Below, in pieces: positions 27,536 through 39,102 of a DNA stretch of 64,000 bases. The stretch's first letter is position 1. Each line of letters starts with the position of its first letter. The stretch lies in assembly GCF_008274695.1 (NCBI RefSeq), contig NZ_VTOU01000003.1, positions 558,001 to 622,000 on the forward strand, read 5' to 3'. The notes under the pieces are model-generated. The model had not been told where the DNA came from and ran no database searches. It saw nothing but the letters and a program-made list of their open reading frames with translations. A program made the position numbers and the translations under genes. The stretch comes from Sphingomonas montanisoli (GTDB lineage Bacteria > Pseudomonadota > Alphaproteobacteria > Sphingomonadales > Sphingomonadaceae).

Positions 27536-27552
27536 AGAGGATATGGGGCCGC

Positions 27553-27882
27553 GTGAGCGGGGCCGGCTTCGCCATCTTCGCCGCCGCCGCGCTGTGCGAG
27601 ATTGCGGGCTGCTTTACCTTCTGGATGTGGCTGCGGCTGGGCAAATCGCCGCTCTGGGCGGTTGGCGGCACCGTGATTCTGTGCGCCTTCGCCTGGTTCC
27701 TGACGCGGATCGAGGCTGCGTCGGCAGGGCGCGCGTTCGCCGCCTATGGCGGGGTCTATATCGTCTGCTCGATCGCATGGATGGCGGCGGTCGAGCGGGT
27801 GATGCCCGACCGCTGGGACTATCTGGGCGCCGCGATCTGCATCGTCGGCAGCGCCGTCATCCTGCTGGCACCGCGCGCTTAA
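27553..27882 (+). CDS. YnfA / UPF0060 family membrane protein
   Basis: This 109-residue protein has four hydrophobic helices typical of the small YnfA family, which is related to small multidrug resistance transporters. Key segments are [16 protein letters not shown] near 12-27, [15 protein letters not shown], and [17 protein letters not shown]. The start is GTG. Some YnfA members contribute to drug efflux, but the substrate here is unknown. A palindromic repeat begins just after its stop. Confidence 0.88.
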   Translation: MSGAGFAIFAAAALCEIAGCFTFWMWLRLGKSPLWAVGGTVILCAFAWFLTRIEAASAGRAFAAYGGVYIVCSIAWMAAVERVMPDRWDYLGAAICIVGSAVILLAPRA

Positions 27883-27888
27883 CAAACC

Positions 27889-27965
27889 CCGTTCGTGTCG
27901 AGCGAAGTCGAGACACGTTGGCTGAGCGCGTGTGAACGTGTCTCGACTTCGCTCGACACGAACGG
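27889..27965. repeat. Palindromic repeat (TGTCTCGACTTCGCTCGACA family), copy 2
   Basis: Perfect 31-bp arms (27889-27919 and 27935-27965) surround a 15-bp loop. The element fills most of the 90-bp gap between convergent ynfA and the DUF885 gene. The preceding bases AACAAACCCC (27881-27890) are shared with the copy in ileS, so the conserved unit is longer than the arms. In this position it could end transcription from both sides. Confidence 0.92.
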
Positions 27966-27972
27966 ATGAAAA

Positions 27973-29721
27973 TCAATCCTCGATCTTCCAAGGCCCCTTG
28001 CCACCGTCGGCGATGAAGCGGTCGGTGCGCTGGGTGACGACGGGGAGCGGGACCGAGCCGAGCGACAGGATCATGTCGTGGAAGGCGCGGATGTCGAACT
28101 TGGTACCCAATGCCTTTTCCGCGCGCGCGCGTTCGGCCTCGATCTGCAATTCGCCGAGATAATAGGACAAGGCCTGCCCCGGCCATCCGATATAGCGATC
28201 AACTTCGGTCCCGATCTCATGATCGGACAGCGCGCTATTGTCGTGGAGGAAGGCGACCGATTGCTCGCGGGTCCAGCCCTTCGCATGGACCCCGGTATCG
28301 ATCACGAGCCGCGCGGCGCGCCACATCTGGTAGCTGAGCATGCCGAAGCGTTCGTAGGGCGTGTCGTACATCCCCATTTCGACGCCCAATTTCTCGCAAT
28401 AGAGCGCCCAGCCCTCGCCATAAGCCGAGATATAGGTGTGGCGGCGATAATCGGGGCGGTCCTCATTCTCCGCCGCCAGCGATCCCTGCCAGCTATGGCC
28501 GGGCGCGGATTCGTGGAGGGTGAGCGCGGTCAGCTGAAACAGCGGGCGCGAGGGGAGATCGTAGGTGTTGACGAGATAGGTGTCCTGCCCGCCGCGCCCG
28601 GCGGTGTAGAAGGGCGCGATATCGTCGGGCACCTTGATGATCGCAAAGCGGCCGCGCGGATTGCGCCCGAACCAGCGCGAGGCGACCGCGTCGAACCGCT
28701 TCGCCGTCCACGCCGCGCGATCGAGCAGAGCCTGCGGCGTCTTCACATAGAATTGCGGATCGGTGCGAAGGAAGTGGAGGAAGGCGGGGAAATCCCCCTC
28801 GAACTTTACCTGTTTCATGATGTCGGCCATTTCGCCACGGATCTTCGCGACCTCGGCGAGGCCGATCGCGTGGATCTCCTCCGGGCTTTTGTCGAGCGTG
28901 GTGTAGGCGCGGATCTGGGCGCGGTAATAGGCCTTGCCATCGGGCAATCCTTCGGCCGCCAGCCCTTTGCGCAGATGTGGGGCATAATCGCTGCGCCAAT
29001 AGCCAAGCAGCTTGGCATAGGCCGGGATCACCTGCTTGCCGATCACGTCGACAGCCTCGGCGCGCAACGCCGCCTGCCGTTCGGGCGAGACGCCTGCGGG
29101 CATCGTCTTGAACGGGACGTACCAATTGGTGTCCTGCGGCGACTTCGCCTCGGCGACCGAGGCGATGCCGCGATCGCGCCCGCCCATGATCGCGGCGGGC
29201 GGGGTGAAGCCGCGTTTCGACCCCAGCTTCATGTTGGCGATCTGCTGATCGAAGTAGCGCGGGATATCGCGCATCAGCGAGATCAGGTTCACATAATCCC
29301 TCTCACGCTTCAGATTCTGCGCGGCGAAGGCGATGTCGGACCAGAAGGCGCTGTCCGAATTGAGCGGCTTTTCATAGTCGCGGAAGCGCTGGGCATCGAC
29401 GAGCGTGGCGATCTGCTGCCGATAGACAAGGAAATCCTCGCGCTTGTCGGGCGAGAGTTCGGCCTGCGGCATCGCATCGAGTTTGGCGAGAACGTCGGCC
29501 CAATAGTCGAGGCGGACCTTCTGATTGGCGAGGCTTTCGTCGGGAAGATGCGCGGGCGTGCCACCCTTGGAATATTCGGCACTCTGAAAAGTGTCCTGCC
29601 GGTAAGCCCATTCCTTCGCGGCGAGCGCGTCGAAGGTGGCGTCGGCGGGGGTGGCGGCCGGCAGTGCCGTCGCCGCCAGGCAGATCGCCACCGTCATCAT
29701 CGTCGCGAGCGCACGGCGCAT
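27973..29721 (-). CDS. DUF885-family secreted metallopeptidase-like protein
   Basis: This 582-residue protein has a signal peptide ending near LPAATPA and then the alpha-helical DUF885 domain. A zinc-binding HESAPGH (HExxxGH) and downstream YGEGWALYCEKLGVEMGMY resemble the M2/M3-like gluzincin core. The location is probably periplasmic. Substrates of DUF885 proteins are largely unknown. I preferred ATG at 29721, which has GAAGGGG at the right spacing, over the ATG at 29745. Confidence 0.85.
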   Translation of the reverse strand: MRRALATMMTVAICLAATALPAATPADATFDALAAKEWAYRQDTFQSAEYSKGGTPAHLPDESLANQKVRLDYWADVLAKLDAMPQAELSPDKREDFLVYRQQIATLVDAQRFRDYEKPLNSDSAFWSDIAFAAQNLKRERDYVNLISLMRDIPRYFDQQIANMKLGSKRGFTPPAAIMGGRDRGIASVAEAKSPQDTNWYVPFKTMPAGVSPERQAALRAEAVDVIGKQVIPAYAKLLGYWRSDYAPHLRKGLAAEGLPDGKAYYRAQIRAYTTLDKSPEEIHAIGLAEVAKIRGEMADIMKQVKFEGDFPAFLHFLRTDPQFYVKTPQALLDRAAWTAKRFDAVASRWFGRNPRGRFAIIKVPDDIAPFYTAGRGGQDTYLVNTYDLPSRPLFQLTALTLHESAPGHSWQGSLAAENEDRPDYRRHTYISAYGEGWALYCEKLGVEMGMYDTPYERFGMLSYQMWRAARLVIDTGVHAKGWTREQSVAFLHDNSALSDHEIGTEVDRYIGWPGQALSYYLGELQIEAERARAEKALGTKFDIRAFHDMILSLGSVPLPVVTQRTDRFIADGGKGPWKIED

Positions 29722-29817
29722 GTCGAACCCCTTCGTGATTGTCATGCGCCCAGAAAGCGGAAAATCGCCGCGCGCGGAAGGGGGCGTGCGCGGCGATCCC
29801 AGATGCGTGAAGCCGGC

Positions 29818-29928
29818 TCAGTCGCCCAGCGTCATTACCGGCGCGAATCCACCATAGATCATCCGCTTGCCATCGAACGGCATGGGGTTCTTTTCGGGGT
29901 CCTTTGCCCCGGGCCGGTCCTGCGCTCC
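29818..29928 (-). pseudogene. C-terminal remnant of a DUF1428 (YbaA-like) gene
   Basis: An open stretch of about 36 codons ends in MPFDGKRMIYGGFAPVMTLG followed by one Asp and a TGA. MPFDGKRMIYGGF is the C-terminal signature of DUF1428/YbaA proteins, which are normally about 115-120 residues. An in-frame TAG at 29929-29931 cuts it off, and no N-terminal part is seen upstream. I read it as the tail of a deleted gene. A very short expressed ORF cannot be excluded. Confidence 0.65.
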
Positions 29929-30009
29929 CTATCGCTGATCGGACGACGGGAACGGATTAGTGAATAACCCAATTGGTTCATTTTGTCAAGATATGTTCTT
30001 CACATGTTC

Positions 30010-30516
30010 TCAACGGATCGCGAGGGCATCCCCCGGCGCGAGCATCGGCAGGATGCGCAGCAATTCGGCCTTGTCGATTGCGACGCAGCCGGCGGTGCTG
30101 CGGTCCTCGAAACAATGGAGGAAGATCGCGCTGCCGAGACCTGGGACGGGTGGCGCATCGTTGTGACCGAGGATGACGATGACGTCGTACAGGCCGTCGT
30201 CGCGTTCGAGATGCTCGGCCGAGTGCGCGTGCGGGTGACGGACGGGGCGGTTATAGGCGGGATCGTCGGCGCCGTCGGACCAGCCATCCCCGGCGCGGAT
30301 CCAGCGCCACGGCAGGCGCAGCCCCGGCGGGGGCGCGGCGCGGCCGGGGCGGAACAGGACGCAGCGGATCGGCCAGTCGCCCAGCGGGGTGCAGCCGTCG
30401 CCTTCGCGCTTGGCCTCCGCCGCGCAGGCGCCCGAGCGGCCGATCGTGCAGGGGATGACGCGGCCGTCGGGTGCGATGAGGGTGAACGCCGCCGTGTCGA
30501 CGACGATGCGGCTCAC
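30010..30516 (-). CDS. L,D-transpeptidase (YkuD-type) family protein
   Basis: This 168-residue protein has the YkuD-type catalytic segment HCFEDRSTAGCVAI near 138-151, with the nucleophile cysteine, and ILGHNDAPP upstream supplying the conserved histidine. Characterised enzymes form 3-3 crosslinks in peptidoglycan or attach proteins to it. No signal peptide or transmembrane helix is visible in this start choice, which is unusual for the role. GTG at 30516 overlaps the ribA stop (GTGA). The frame upstream is a shadow of ribA. Confidence 0.82.
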   Translation of the reverse strand: MSRIVVDTAAFTLIAPDGRVIPCTIGRSGACAAEAKREGDGCTPLGDWPIRCVLFRPGRAAPPPGLRLPWRWIRAGDGWSDGADDPAYNRPVRHPHAHSAEHLERDDGLYDVIVILGHNDAPPVPGLGSAIFLHCFEDRSTAGCVAIDKAELLRILPMLAPGDALAIR

Positions 30517-31577
30517 AACAGGTGGCCCGTCCGATCGCGCTTGGTTTCGAGATAGGCGATGTTGTGCGGATTCTCGCCCATCTTGTGCGCGACGCGTTCG
30601 ACCACCGTGACGCCCTGCGCCTCCAGCCCCGCGACCTTGTTCGGATTGTTGGTGAGCACGCGCACGCGCGTCTGGCCGAGGAGGGTGAGCATCCGCGCAG
30701 CCGTCCTGAAATCGCGCTGGTCGACGCCGAAGCCGAGGCGCAGGTTCGCGTCGACTGTATCGAACCCCTGATCCTGCAGCTGATAGGCGCGCAGCTTGTT
30801 GATCAGGCCGATGCCGCGCCCTTCCTGCCGGAGATAGAGGAGAATGCCCCAGCTGGCATGCGTCATCGCGTGGAGCGCGCCGTGAAGCTGCGGCCCGCAA
30901 TCGCACTTGAGCGACCCCAGCACGTCGCCGGTCAAACATTCGCTGTGGAGGCGCACCAAAGGCGGGGTGCCGTCGGGCGTGCCGATGATCAGGGCGACAT
31001 GTTCGGCCGCGTCGGCGGCGTGGCGGAAGGCGACGATCTCGGCCTTGGCATCCTCCGCCACCGGCAGGCGCGCGCGCGCCGCGACGACAAGGCTGGCGGG
31101 ATCGTCATAAGCGTCGAGATCGGCAGGGGTGACGCGCGCCTCGACCGGGCCGTCCGCCCGCACGAACAGAGCCGGGAGCAACCCGGCGGCGCGGGCGAGG
31201 CGCAAGGCCGTCGCTGCGGCTTCGGGCGCGTCGACATGCTGCGCGAGGAACGGGCCTTTCAGCGGCGTTTCCAGATCGCGCGCAGGATCGGCGAGCGCGA
31301 TCGCGGTCGGCAGATCGAGCCAGGGGACGCGGCCGATCAAAGCGGGGCAGTTCGGGCTCGCCGCCTCGCGCTGGTTCGCCAGCCGCAGGGTCGCGGCGCG
31401 CGCGGCGGAGAGGAGCAGGTCGGCAGGCGCCGCACCTTCGTCGAACGCCTCAAGGCTCGGCCCGTGCGCGGTTTCGACTGCGAGAACGTGCAGCACCCCA
31501 TCCGGCCCGTCGACCGCGACCGGCCAGCCGCGCTTGAGCGCATCGATCGCACGCGCCGCATCGCGGGATGCGCTCAT
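30513..31577 (-). CDS. ribA: GTP cyclohydrolase II with degenerate N-terminal domain
   Basis: This 354-residue protein starts riboflavin synthesis by opening GTP. The C-terminal half (from about 160) has the full RibA pattern: RLHSECLTGDVLGSLKCDCGPQL with zinc cysteines, YLRQEGRGIGLINKLRAY, and TNNPNKVAGLE. The N-terminal half occupies the DHBP synthase position of bifunctional enzymes but lacks recognisable RibB motifs, as in many alphaproteobacteria. It is in the minus-strand chain xthA-ribA-L,D-transpeptidase, with 4-bp overlaps on both sides. Confidence 0.93.
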   Translation of the reverse strand: MSASRDAARAIDALKRGWPVAVDGPDGVLHVLAVETAHGPSLEAFDEGAAPADLLLSAARAATLRLANQREAASPNCPALIGRVPWLDLPTAIALADPARDLETPLKGPFLAQHVDAPEAAATALRLARAAGLLPALFVRADGPVEARVTPADLDAYDDPASLVVAARARLPVAEDAKAEIVAFRHAADAAEHVALIIGTPDGTPPLVRLHSECLTGDVLGSLKCDCGPQLHGALHAMTHASWGILLYLRQEGRGIGLINKLRAYQLQDQGFDTVDANLRLGFGVDQRDFRTAARMLTLLGQTRVRVLTNNPNKVAGLEAQGVTVVERVAHKMGENPHNIAYLETKRDRTGHLL

Positions 31578-32365
31578 ACGTCGAGAACCGTGACCAGCGG
31601 GATATGATCGGACGGCTTGATCCACGATCGGCACGGCTCGCAGATATAATGGCCGGTCGCCTTCTTCGCGAGATCGGGGCTGGCCCACATATGATCGAGC
31701 CGGCGGCCGCGATCGTTCGCGGTGAAATCGGGCGAGCGGTAGCTCCACCACGTATGGAGCCGCGCGGGCGCTGGATAGAAATGGCGGCCGAGATCGACCC
31801 AGTCATGGCTCGCCTGCAACCGGCCGAGCGTCTCGACCTCGATCGGCGTGTGGCTGACGACGTCGAGCAGCTGCTTGTGGCTCCACACGTCGCATTCGAG
31901 CGGGGCGATGTTGAAATCGCCGACCAGAAGCGTCGGCTCCTTCAATTCCGCCGACCAGGCGATCATGCGTTCCAGGAAGTCGAGCTTCTGCCCGAACTTG
32001 GTGTTGACCGTGCGATCGGGAATGTCGCCGCCCGCCGGGATATAGACGTTCTCCAACCGGATTCCGCAATCGAGCCGCACGCCGACATGCCGCGCCTCGC
32101 CATTGTCCTGCCAATCGTGGCGGCCGCTGTCGTGAAGCGGCAGTTTCGAGATGATCGCGACGCCGTGGTGCATCGGCTGCCCCTTGAGCTCGAAATGATC
32201 GTAGCCCAGCTCGCGGAACATCGTGAACGGGAAGGTGTCGTCGCGGACCTTGGTTTCCTGCAGGCACAATATGTCCGGCTGTTCCTGTTCCAGAAACTGG
32301 CGGACGATATCGATGCGCGCACGCACCGAGTTGATGTTCCAGGAGGCGATCTTGAGGCTCGACAT
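31574..32365 (-). CDS. xthA: Exodeoxyribonuclease III
   Basis: This 263-residue endonuclease/exonuclease/phosphatase-fold enzyme repairs abasic sites. It shows KIASWNINSVRAR, the metal ligand Glu in LCLQETKV, NVYIPAGGD, LVGDFNIAP with catalytic Asp/Asn, TWWSYR, RLDHMWASP and a C-terminal SDHIPLVTVLD with the catalytic His. ATG at 32365 is used because it gives the conserved start. Its TGA overlaps the ribA ATG. Confidence 0.96.
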   Translation of the reverse strand: MSSLKIASWNINSVRARIDIVRQFLEQEQPDILCLQETKVRDDTFPFTMFRELGYDHFELKGQPMHHGVAIISKLPLHDSGRHDWQDNGEARHVGVRLDCGIRLENVYIPAGGDIPDRTVNTKFGQKLDFLERMIAWSAELKEPTLLVGDFNIAPLECDVWSHKQLLDVVSHTPIEVETLGRLQASHDWVDLGRHFYPAPARLHTWWSYRSPDFTANDRGRRLDHMWASPDLAKKATGHYICEPCRSWIKPSDHIPLVTVLDV

Positions 32366-32414
32366 GGAGCCGCGATGTAACACCTTCCCTTGTCCCTGCA
32401 AGGGAGGGCGCCCT

Positions 32415-32567
32415 TCTAACTCCCCTCCCTCTTAGGGAGGGGTTGGGGGTGGGTGCGAGCGCAGCGAGCATGCTCGCACGTCCCGTAAAGCTTCGCCTTC
32501 GGGCTTCGAGCCCTCGGCTGCGCCACCCACCCCCTTCCCCTCCCTTGAAGGGAGGGGGGATTGGGGG
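32415..32567. repeat. GC-rich inverted-repeat element upstream of thyA
   Basis: Outer arms CCCCTCCCTCTTAGGGAGGGG and CCTCCCTTGAAGGGAGGGGG, each a local hairpin, flank inner arms around GGGTGGGTG and CACCCACCC. The internal sequence carries GCGAGCGCAGCGAGCATGCT and CTTCGCCTTCGGGCTTCGAG. It differs from families A and B. It fills the gap between divergent xthA and thyA. Confidence 0.8.
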
Positions 32568-32580
32568 CTAGGCGTGGGGC

Positions 32581-33507
32581 ATGACCACGCATCCCGAAAC
32601 GCAATATCTCGATGCCATGCGCCGCGCCTGGGAAGAGGGCGATGAGCGCGTCGATCGCACCGGCGTGGGCACCCGCGCCTTGTTCGGCGTGACGATGCGC
32701 TTCGACCTGTCCGACGGCACGATCCCGCTGATCACGACCAAGAAGGTCGCGTGGAAGGTGGCGGTGAAGGAGCTGATCTGGTTCCTGTCCGGCGACACCA
32801 ACATTCGCGAACTGGTGCGGCAGAAGGTGCATATCTGGACCGACTGGCCGATGGCCAAATATGTGAAGGCGACGGGCGAGCAGATCGACCGCGCGACCTT
32901 CGAACAGCGCGTGATCGACGACGATGATTTCGCCGCGAAGTGGGGTGATCTCGGCCCGGTTTACGGCAAGCAGTGGGTCGATTGGCCTCATTATACGCCC
33001 GTCGACGGCGGGCTGTTCCGCAAGGAAGACAAGGGCGTCAACCAGATCGCCGATCTCGTCACGATGATCCGCGACAATCCGACCTCACGCCGGCTGATCT
33101 TCACCGGGTGGAACGTGCCGCATCTGGGCGAGATGGCGCTGCCGCCGTGCCACATGACCTATCAATATCAGGTCGCGAACGGGCGGCTGCACGGCATCCT
33201 CTATCAGCGATCGTGCGATCTGGGCCTCGGCTTCCCCTTCAACATCCTGGAGGCCGCGCTGCTGATCCGGATGCTGGCGCAGCAGACGGGGCTGGAGCCG
33301 GGCGAACTGGTGTGGATGGGCGCGGACACGCATGTCTATTCGAACCACGGTCATCTGGTGGAGGAGCAGACGTCGCGCGAGCCGCGTGCCTTCCCGACGT
33401 TCAGCTTCGCGCGCAAGCCGGAGAGCATGTTCGACTACCGGCTCGAGGATTTCGTGATCGACGGCTACGATCCGCACCCGCACATTTCGGCGCCGGTGGC
33501 GGTGTGA
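32581..33507 (+). CDS. thyA: Thymidylate synthase
   Basis: This 308-residue enzyme makes dTMP from dUMP using methylene-tetrahydrofolate. It includes DRTGVGTRALFG, TTKKVAWKVAVKELIWFLSG, DLGPVYGKQWVDW, the catalytic LPPCHMTYQY and QRSCDLGLGFPFNI. DTHVYSNH follows near the C-terminus. It is longer than E. coli ThyA by an insertion around residues 85-120, typical of one bacterial subgroup. The TGA overlaps the GTG of folA. Confidence 0.97.
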   Translation: MTTHPETQYLDAMRRAWEEGDERVDRTGVGTRALFGVTMRFDLSDGTIPLITTKKVAWKVAVKELIWFLSGDTNIRELVRQKVHIWTDWPMAKYVKATGEQIDRATFEQRVIDDDDFAAKWGDLGPVYGKQWVDWPHYTPVDGGLFRKEDKGVNQIADLVTMIRDNPTSRRLIFTGWNVPHLGEMALPPCHMTYQYQVANGRLHGILYQRSCDLGLGFPFNILEAALLIRMLAQQTGLEPGELVWMGADTHVYSNHGHLVEEQTSREPRAFPTFSFARKPESMFDYRLEDFVIDGYDPHPHISAPVAV

Positions 33508-33986
33508 AACCGGAAATCACCTTCGTCCTGGCCCGCGCGCGCAACGGGGTGATCGGGCGCGACGGGGATTTGCCGTGGCGGCTGCCCGCCGACCTCAAGC
33601 ACTTCAAGGCACTGACGGCGGGCGCGCCGATGCTGATGGGGCGCAAGACGTTCGACAGCCTGCCCGGCCTGCTGCCCGGCCGCCGCCATATCGTGCTGAC
33701 CCGCGATCCGGCGTGGCGCGCCGAGGGGGCCGAGGTGGTCCACACTATCGAAGCCGCGATCGCGGCGGCGAATGGCCCGCGCCTGTCGGTGATCGGCGGG
33801 GCGGAAATCTACGCGCTGATGCTGCCCCACGCCGACCGGATCGAGCTGACCGAGGTGGATGCGGCGCCCGAGGGTGATGCGATCGTCCCCGCGTTCGGCC
33901 CCGAATGGCGCGAGACGGCGCGCGAGGCGCACCCGGCCGAAGGCGACCGGCCGGGATATGCGTTCGTGACTATGGTTCGGGCCTGA
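33504..33986 (+). CDS. folA: Dihydrofolate reductase
   Basis: This 160-residue enzyme regenerates tetrahydrofolate consumed by ThyA, its upstream partner. It has ITFVLARARNGVIGRDGDLP, WRLPADLKHFKALT with the catalytic acidic residue, MLMGRKTFDSLPGLLPGRRH and VIGGAEIYALML. The start is GTG at 33504, overlapping the thyA stop (GTGA). The longer frame upstream is a shadow of thyA. Confidence 0.96.
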   Translation: MKPEITFVLARARNGVIGRDGDLPWRLPADLKHFKALTAGAPMLMGRKTFDSLPGLLPGRRHIVLTRDPAWRAEGAEVVHTIEAAIAAANGPRLSVIGGAEIYALMLPHADRIELTEVDAAPEGDAIVPAFGPEWRETAREAHPAEGDRPGYAFVTMVRA

Positions 33987-33989
33987 TTA

Positions 33990-34114
33990 GATCCTCCCCC
34001 GCCAGGGGGAGGTGTCAGCGCAGCTGACGGAGGGGGAGGACGCGAGACCTCCTGATCATCGCCACCCTCCCCCTCCGTCGCCTTCGGCGCCACCTCCCCC
34101 TGGCGGGGGAGGAT
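33990..34114. repeat. GC-rich terminal-inverted-repeat element, family A copy 2 (reversed)
   Basis: Ends CCTCCCCCGCCAGGGGGAGG and CCTCCCCCTGGCGGGGGAGG enclose the GTCAGCGCAGCTGAC half first and the GTCGCCTTCGGCGCC half last, opposite to copies 1, 3 and 4. It lies between folA and ribF, about 50 bp before the ribF start. Confidence 0.9.
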
Positions 34115-34163
34115 TATCGGGGGGGCAATTGCGCCCGATCCCCCCTCTTCCTATAGGCGCGTC

Positions 34164-35105
34164 ATGGAGCGGCTGACATGCGACACGCCGGTGCCCGATC
34201 ATCTTCGGGGTGGCGTGGTCGCGCTGGGCAATTTCGACGGCTTCCACAGGGGGCATCAGGCGGTCGTCGGCGCGGCGGTCGCGCATGGCCGCGAGACCGG
34301 CAAACCGGTGCTGGTCGCGAGCTTCGATCCGCACCCGGTGCGCCATTTCCGGCCCGACGCCCCGCCCTTCCGCCTGACCACGCTGGATCAGCGCGCGCGG
34401 CTGTTCGCCGAGGCGGGCGCGGATGCGATGCTGGTCTTCCGCTTCGACGACGTGCTGGCGAACGTATCGCCCGAGACCTTCGTCACCGATTATCTGATCG
34501 GCCGCGCGGGTGCGACGCATGTGGTGACGGGCGAGGATTTCACCTTCGGCAAGGGCAAGGCGGGCAATGTCGCGGTGCTGGCCGAGACCGGCGCACGCCA
34601 CGGCCTGACCACGCAGGCGATCGCGCATCTGAGCGACGATAGCGGCCCCATCTCGTCGAGCCGGGTTCGCGCGGCGCTCCAATCGGGCGAGTGCGAGGAG
34701 GCGGCACGGCTGCTCACCCGCCCCTATCGGATCGAGGGCGTCGTCCAGCATGGCGACAAACTGGGCCGCACGATCGGCTTCCCTACCGCCAACATCGCGA
34801 TGGGGAATTATCTGCGCCCGCGCTACGGCATCTACGCGATCCGCGCGCGCCTTGATGACGGACGCGTGGTCGACGGCGCCGCGAATCTCGGCATCCGGCC
34901 GACCTTCGATCCGCCCAAGGAGCTGCTCGAAGCCTATCTCTTCGATTTCGCCGAGAGCCTGTACGATCGCACGGTCGAGATCGAGCTGATCAGCTTCCTG
35001 CGCCCCGAGGCCAAGTTCGACACCCTCGACGCGCTCACGCGCCAAATGGACGCCGATTGCATCGAGGCAAAGGCGCGGCTTGCCGCCCTTCCCCCCATAA
35101 ACTAA
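34164..35105 (+). CDS. ribF: Bifunctional riboflavin kinase / FAD synthetase
   Basis: This 313-residue enzyme converts riboflavin to FMN and FAD. The N-terminal nucleotidyltransferase domain has VVALGNFDGFHRGHQAVV and ASFDPHPVRHF, then VVTGEDFTFGKGKAGN and PISSSRVRAAL. The C-terminal kinase domain has GVVQHGDKLGRTIGFPTAN, RYGIYAI, GAANLGIRPTF and LEAYLFDF. It is followed by ileS and lspA, a widespread arrangement. Confidence 0.97.
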   Translation: MERLTCDTPVPDHLRGGVVALGNFDGFHRGHQAVVGAAVAHGRETGKPVLVASFDPHPVRHFRPDAPPFRLTTLDQRARLFAEAGADAMLVFRFDDVLANVSPETFVTDYLIGRAGATHVVTGEDFTFGKGKAGNVAVLAETGARHGLTTQAIAHLSDDSGPISSSRVRAALQSGECEEAARLLTRPYRIEGVVQHGDKLGRTIGFPTANIAMGNYLRPRYGIYAIRARLDDGRVVDGAANLGIRPTFDPPKELLEAYLFDFAESLYDRTVEIELISFLRPEAKFDTLDALTRQMDADCIEAKARLAALPPIN

Positions 35106-35136
35106 GGCCGGCCCCTCACCCGGCACGACCGGGAAC

Positions 35137-38039
<2,903 letters not shown>

Positions 38040-38043
<4 letters not shown>

Positions 38044-38537
38044 ACACACGCCTGATCGGCTATGGCACCGGCGTGTTGGTCTTCGCGATCGACATGCTGT
38101 CCAAATGGTTCATGACCGGGCCGATGAAGATGGAGGAGCGCGGGCTCGTCCACATCCTGCCGATCTTCGATCTGCGCTTCGTGCCCAATTATGGCGTGTC
38201 GATGGGTTTTCTGGTCGCGGGATCGGAGCGCGAGCGGTGGATGCTCGTCGCGATGACGGCCGCGATCGCGATCCTGGTCGGCGTGTGGTTGTGGCGCGAA
38301 AAGGCGCGGGCGGACGTGATCGCGCTGGGCCTCGTCCTCGGCGGTGCGCTGGGCAATATCGCGGACAGGGTGCGGCTGGGCTATGTGGTCGACTTCCTCG
38401 ATCTGCATTTCGGCGACTGGCATCCGTTTTTGGTCTTTAACGTGGCGGACGCGGCGATTACGATCGGTGTCGTGCTGCTGGTGCTGCGCGCGCTGTTCGT
38501 GCGTGAAGCGCCCAAGGAGAATGGTAATGCGGTCTAA
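38040..38537 (+). CDS. lspA: Lipoprotein signal peptidase LspA
   Basis: This 165-residue inner-membrane aspartyl protease removes signal peptides from prolipoproteins. It has four hydrophobic helices. LGGALGNIADRVRLGYVVDF and FNVADAAITIGV hold the two catalytic aspartates and conserved Asn residues. It also has FVPNYGVSMGFL, the family's N-x-G-x-x-F-like segment with variation. The ATG overlaps the ileS stop (ATGA), and the end overlaps the DUF3035 gene by 11 bp. Confidence 0.95.
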
Positions 38538-38958
38538 GCTTCTCATCGGTTCGGCGCTGGTCGCCATGACGGCGCTCAGCGCCTGTGGCGGCGGCGGCAA
38601 GGGCGGCGTGATGGCCGGCCGGGGTGCCGCGCCGGACGAGTTCGCCGTATCCAAGCGCGCGCCGCTGACCATCCCGCCCGATTTCGCGCTGACCCCGCCC
38701 AAGCCCGGTGCCCCGCGCCCGCAGGAGGCCGATTCGAGCCAGCAGGCGCTTTCGGCCATGTTCGCCGGCACCGCCGCGCCCAAGAGCCAGACCGAAAAGG
38801 ACATCATCGGCCTGACCGGCACGCAGGCCGAACCTGGCATCCGCTCCGCCGTAGCCGAAACCAAGACCGTGCTGGTCGACAAGGGGCCGGTGACGCGCAC
38901 GATTTTGGCGGCGGCCGACAAGCAGGATCCCGCGGCCAGCGTGTCGATGGGGAATTGA
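38527..38958 (+). CDS. DUF3035 lipoprotein
   Basis: This 143-residue precursor has a signal peptide with lipobox (LSAC) and a glycine run. The DUF3035 motif then appears as APDEFAVSKRAPLTIPPDFA followed by LTPPKPGAPRPQE. The family is found after lspA in many alphaproteobacteria. It resembles the extended N-terminal motif of BamC, so a link to the outer-membrane assembly machine (a BamF-like role) is possible but is my inference. The start overlaps lspA. Confidence 0.8.
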   Translation: MRSKLLIGSALVAMTALSACGGGGKGGVMAGRGAAPDEFAVSKRAPLTIPPDFALTPPKPGAPRPQEADSSQQALSAMFAGTAAPKSQTEKDIIGLTGTQAEPGIRSAVAETKTVLVDKGPVTRTILAAADKQDPAASVSMGN

Positions 38959-39011
38959 TGCCAGGCGCGTCGTTCCTGCGCTGATGCAGCCACCCCGACG
39001 CTCTTTTTCAT

Positions 39012-39093
39012 CGTCATCCCGGGCTTGACCCGGGATCCAGCTTCTTCTGCCGCCGACAAGGCAGCTGGACCCCGGGTCAAGCCCGGGGTGACG
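39012..39093. repeat. Inverted repeat with CCCGGGCTTGACCCGGG arms
   Basis: Arms of about 31 bp (39012-39042 and 39063-39093), with a few mismatches, read GTCATCCCGGGCTTGACCCG in one direction and its complement in the other. This is a fourth repeat type, present once. It lies between the DUF3035 gene and the peptide-type ABC operon and ends 9 bp before the first permease start. Confidence 0.88.
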
Positions 39094-39102
39094 GGGTAGG
39101 CG

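Noticed and set aside
28078-29967. A 629-codon plus-strand frame opposite the DUF885 gene
   Set aside because: The minus strand has a signal peptide and an HExxxGH motif. The plus frame runs through a repeat-flanked gap and has no domain.
30513-31577. RibBA bifunctional DHBP synthase/GTP cyclohydrolase II
   Set aside because: The N-terminal half lacks the DHBP synthase acidic motifs, so I annotate only the GTP cyclohydrolase II activity.
32366-32580. Mobile insertion sequence between xthA and thyA
   Set aside because: There are inverted repeats but no transposase frame and no clear target duplication, so I list it only as a repeat.
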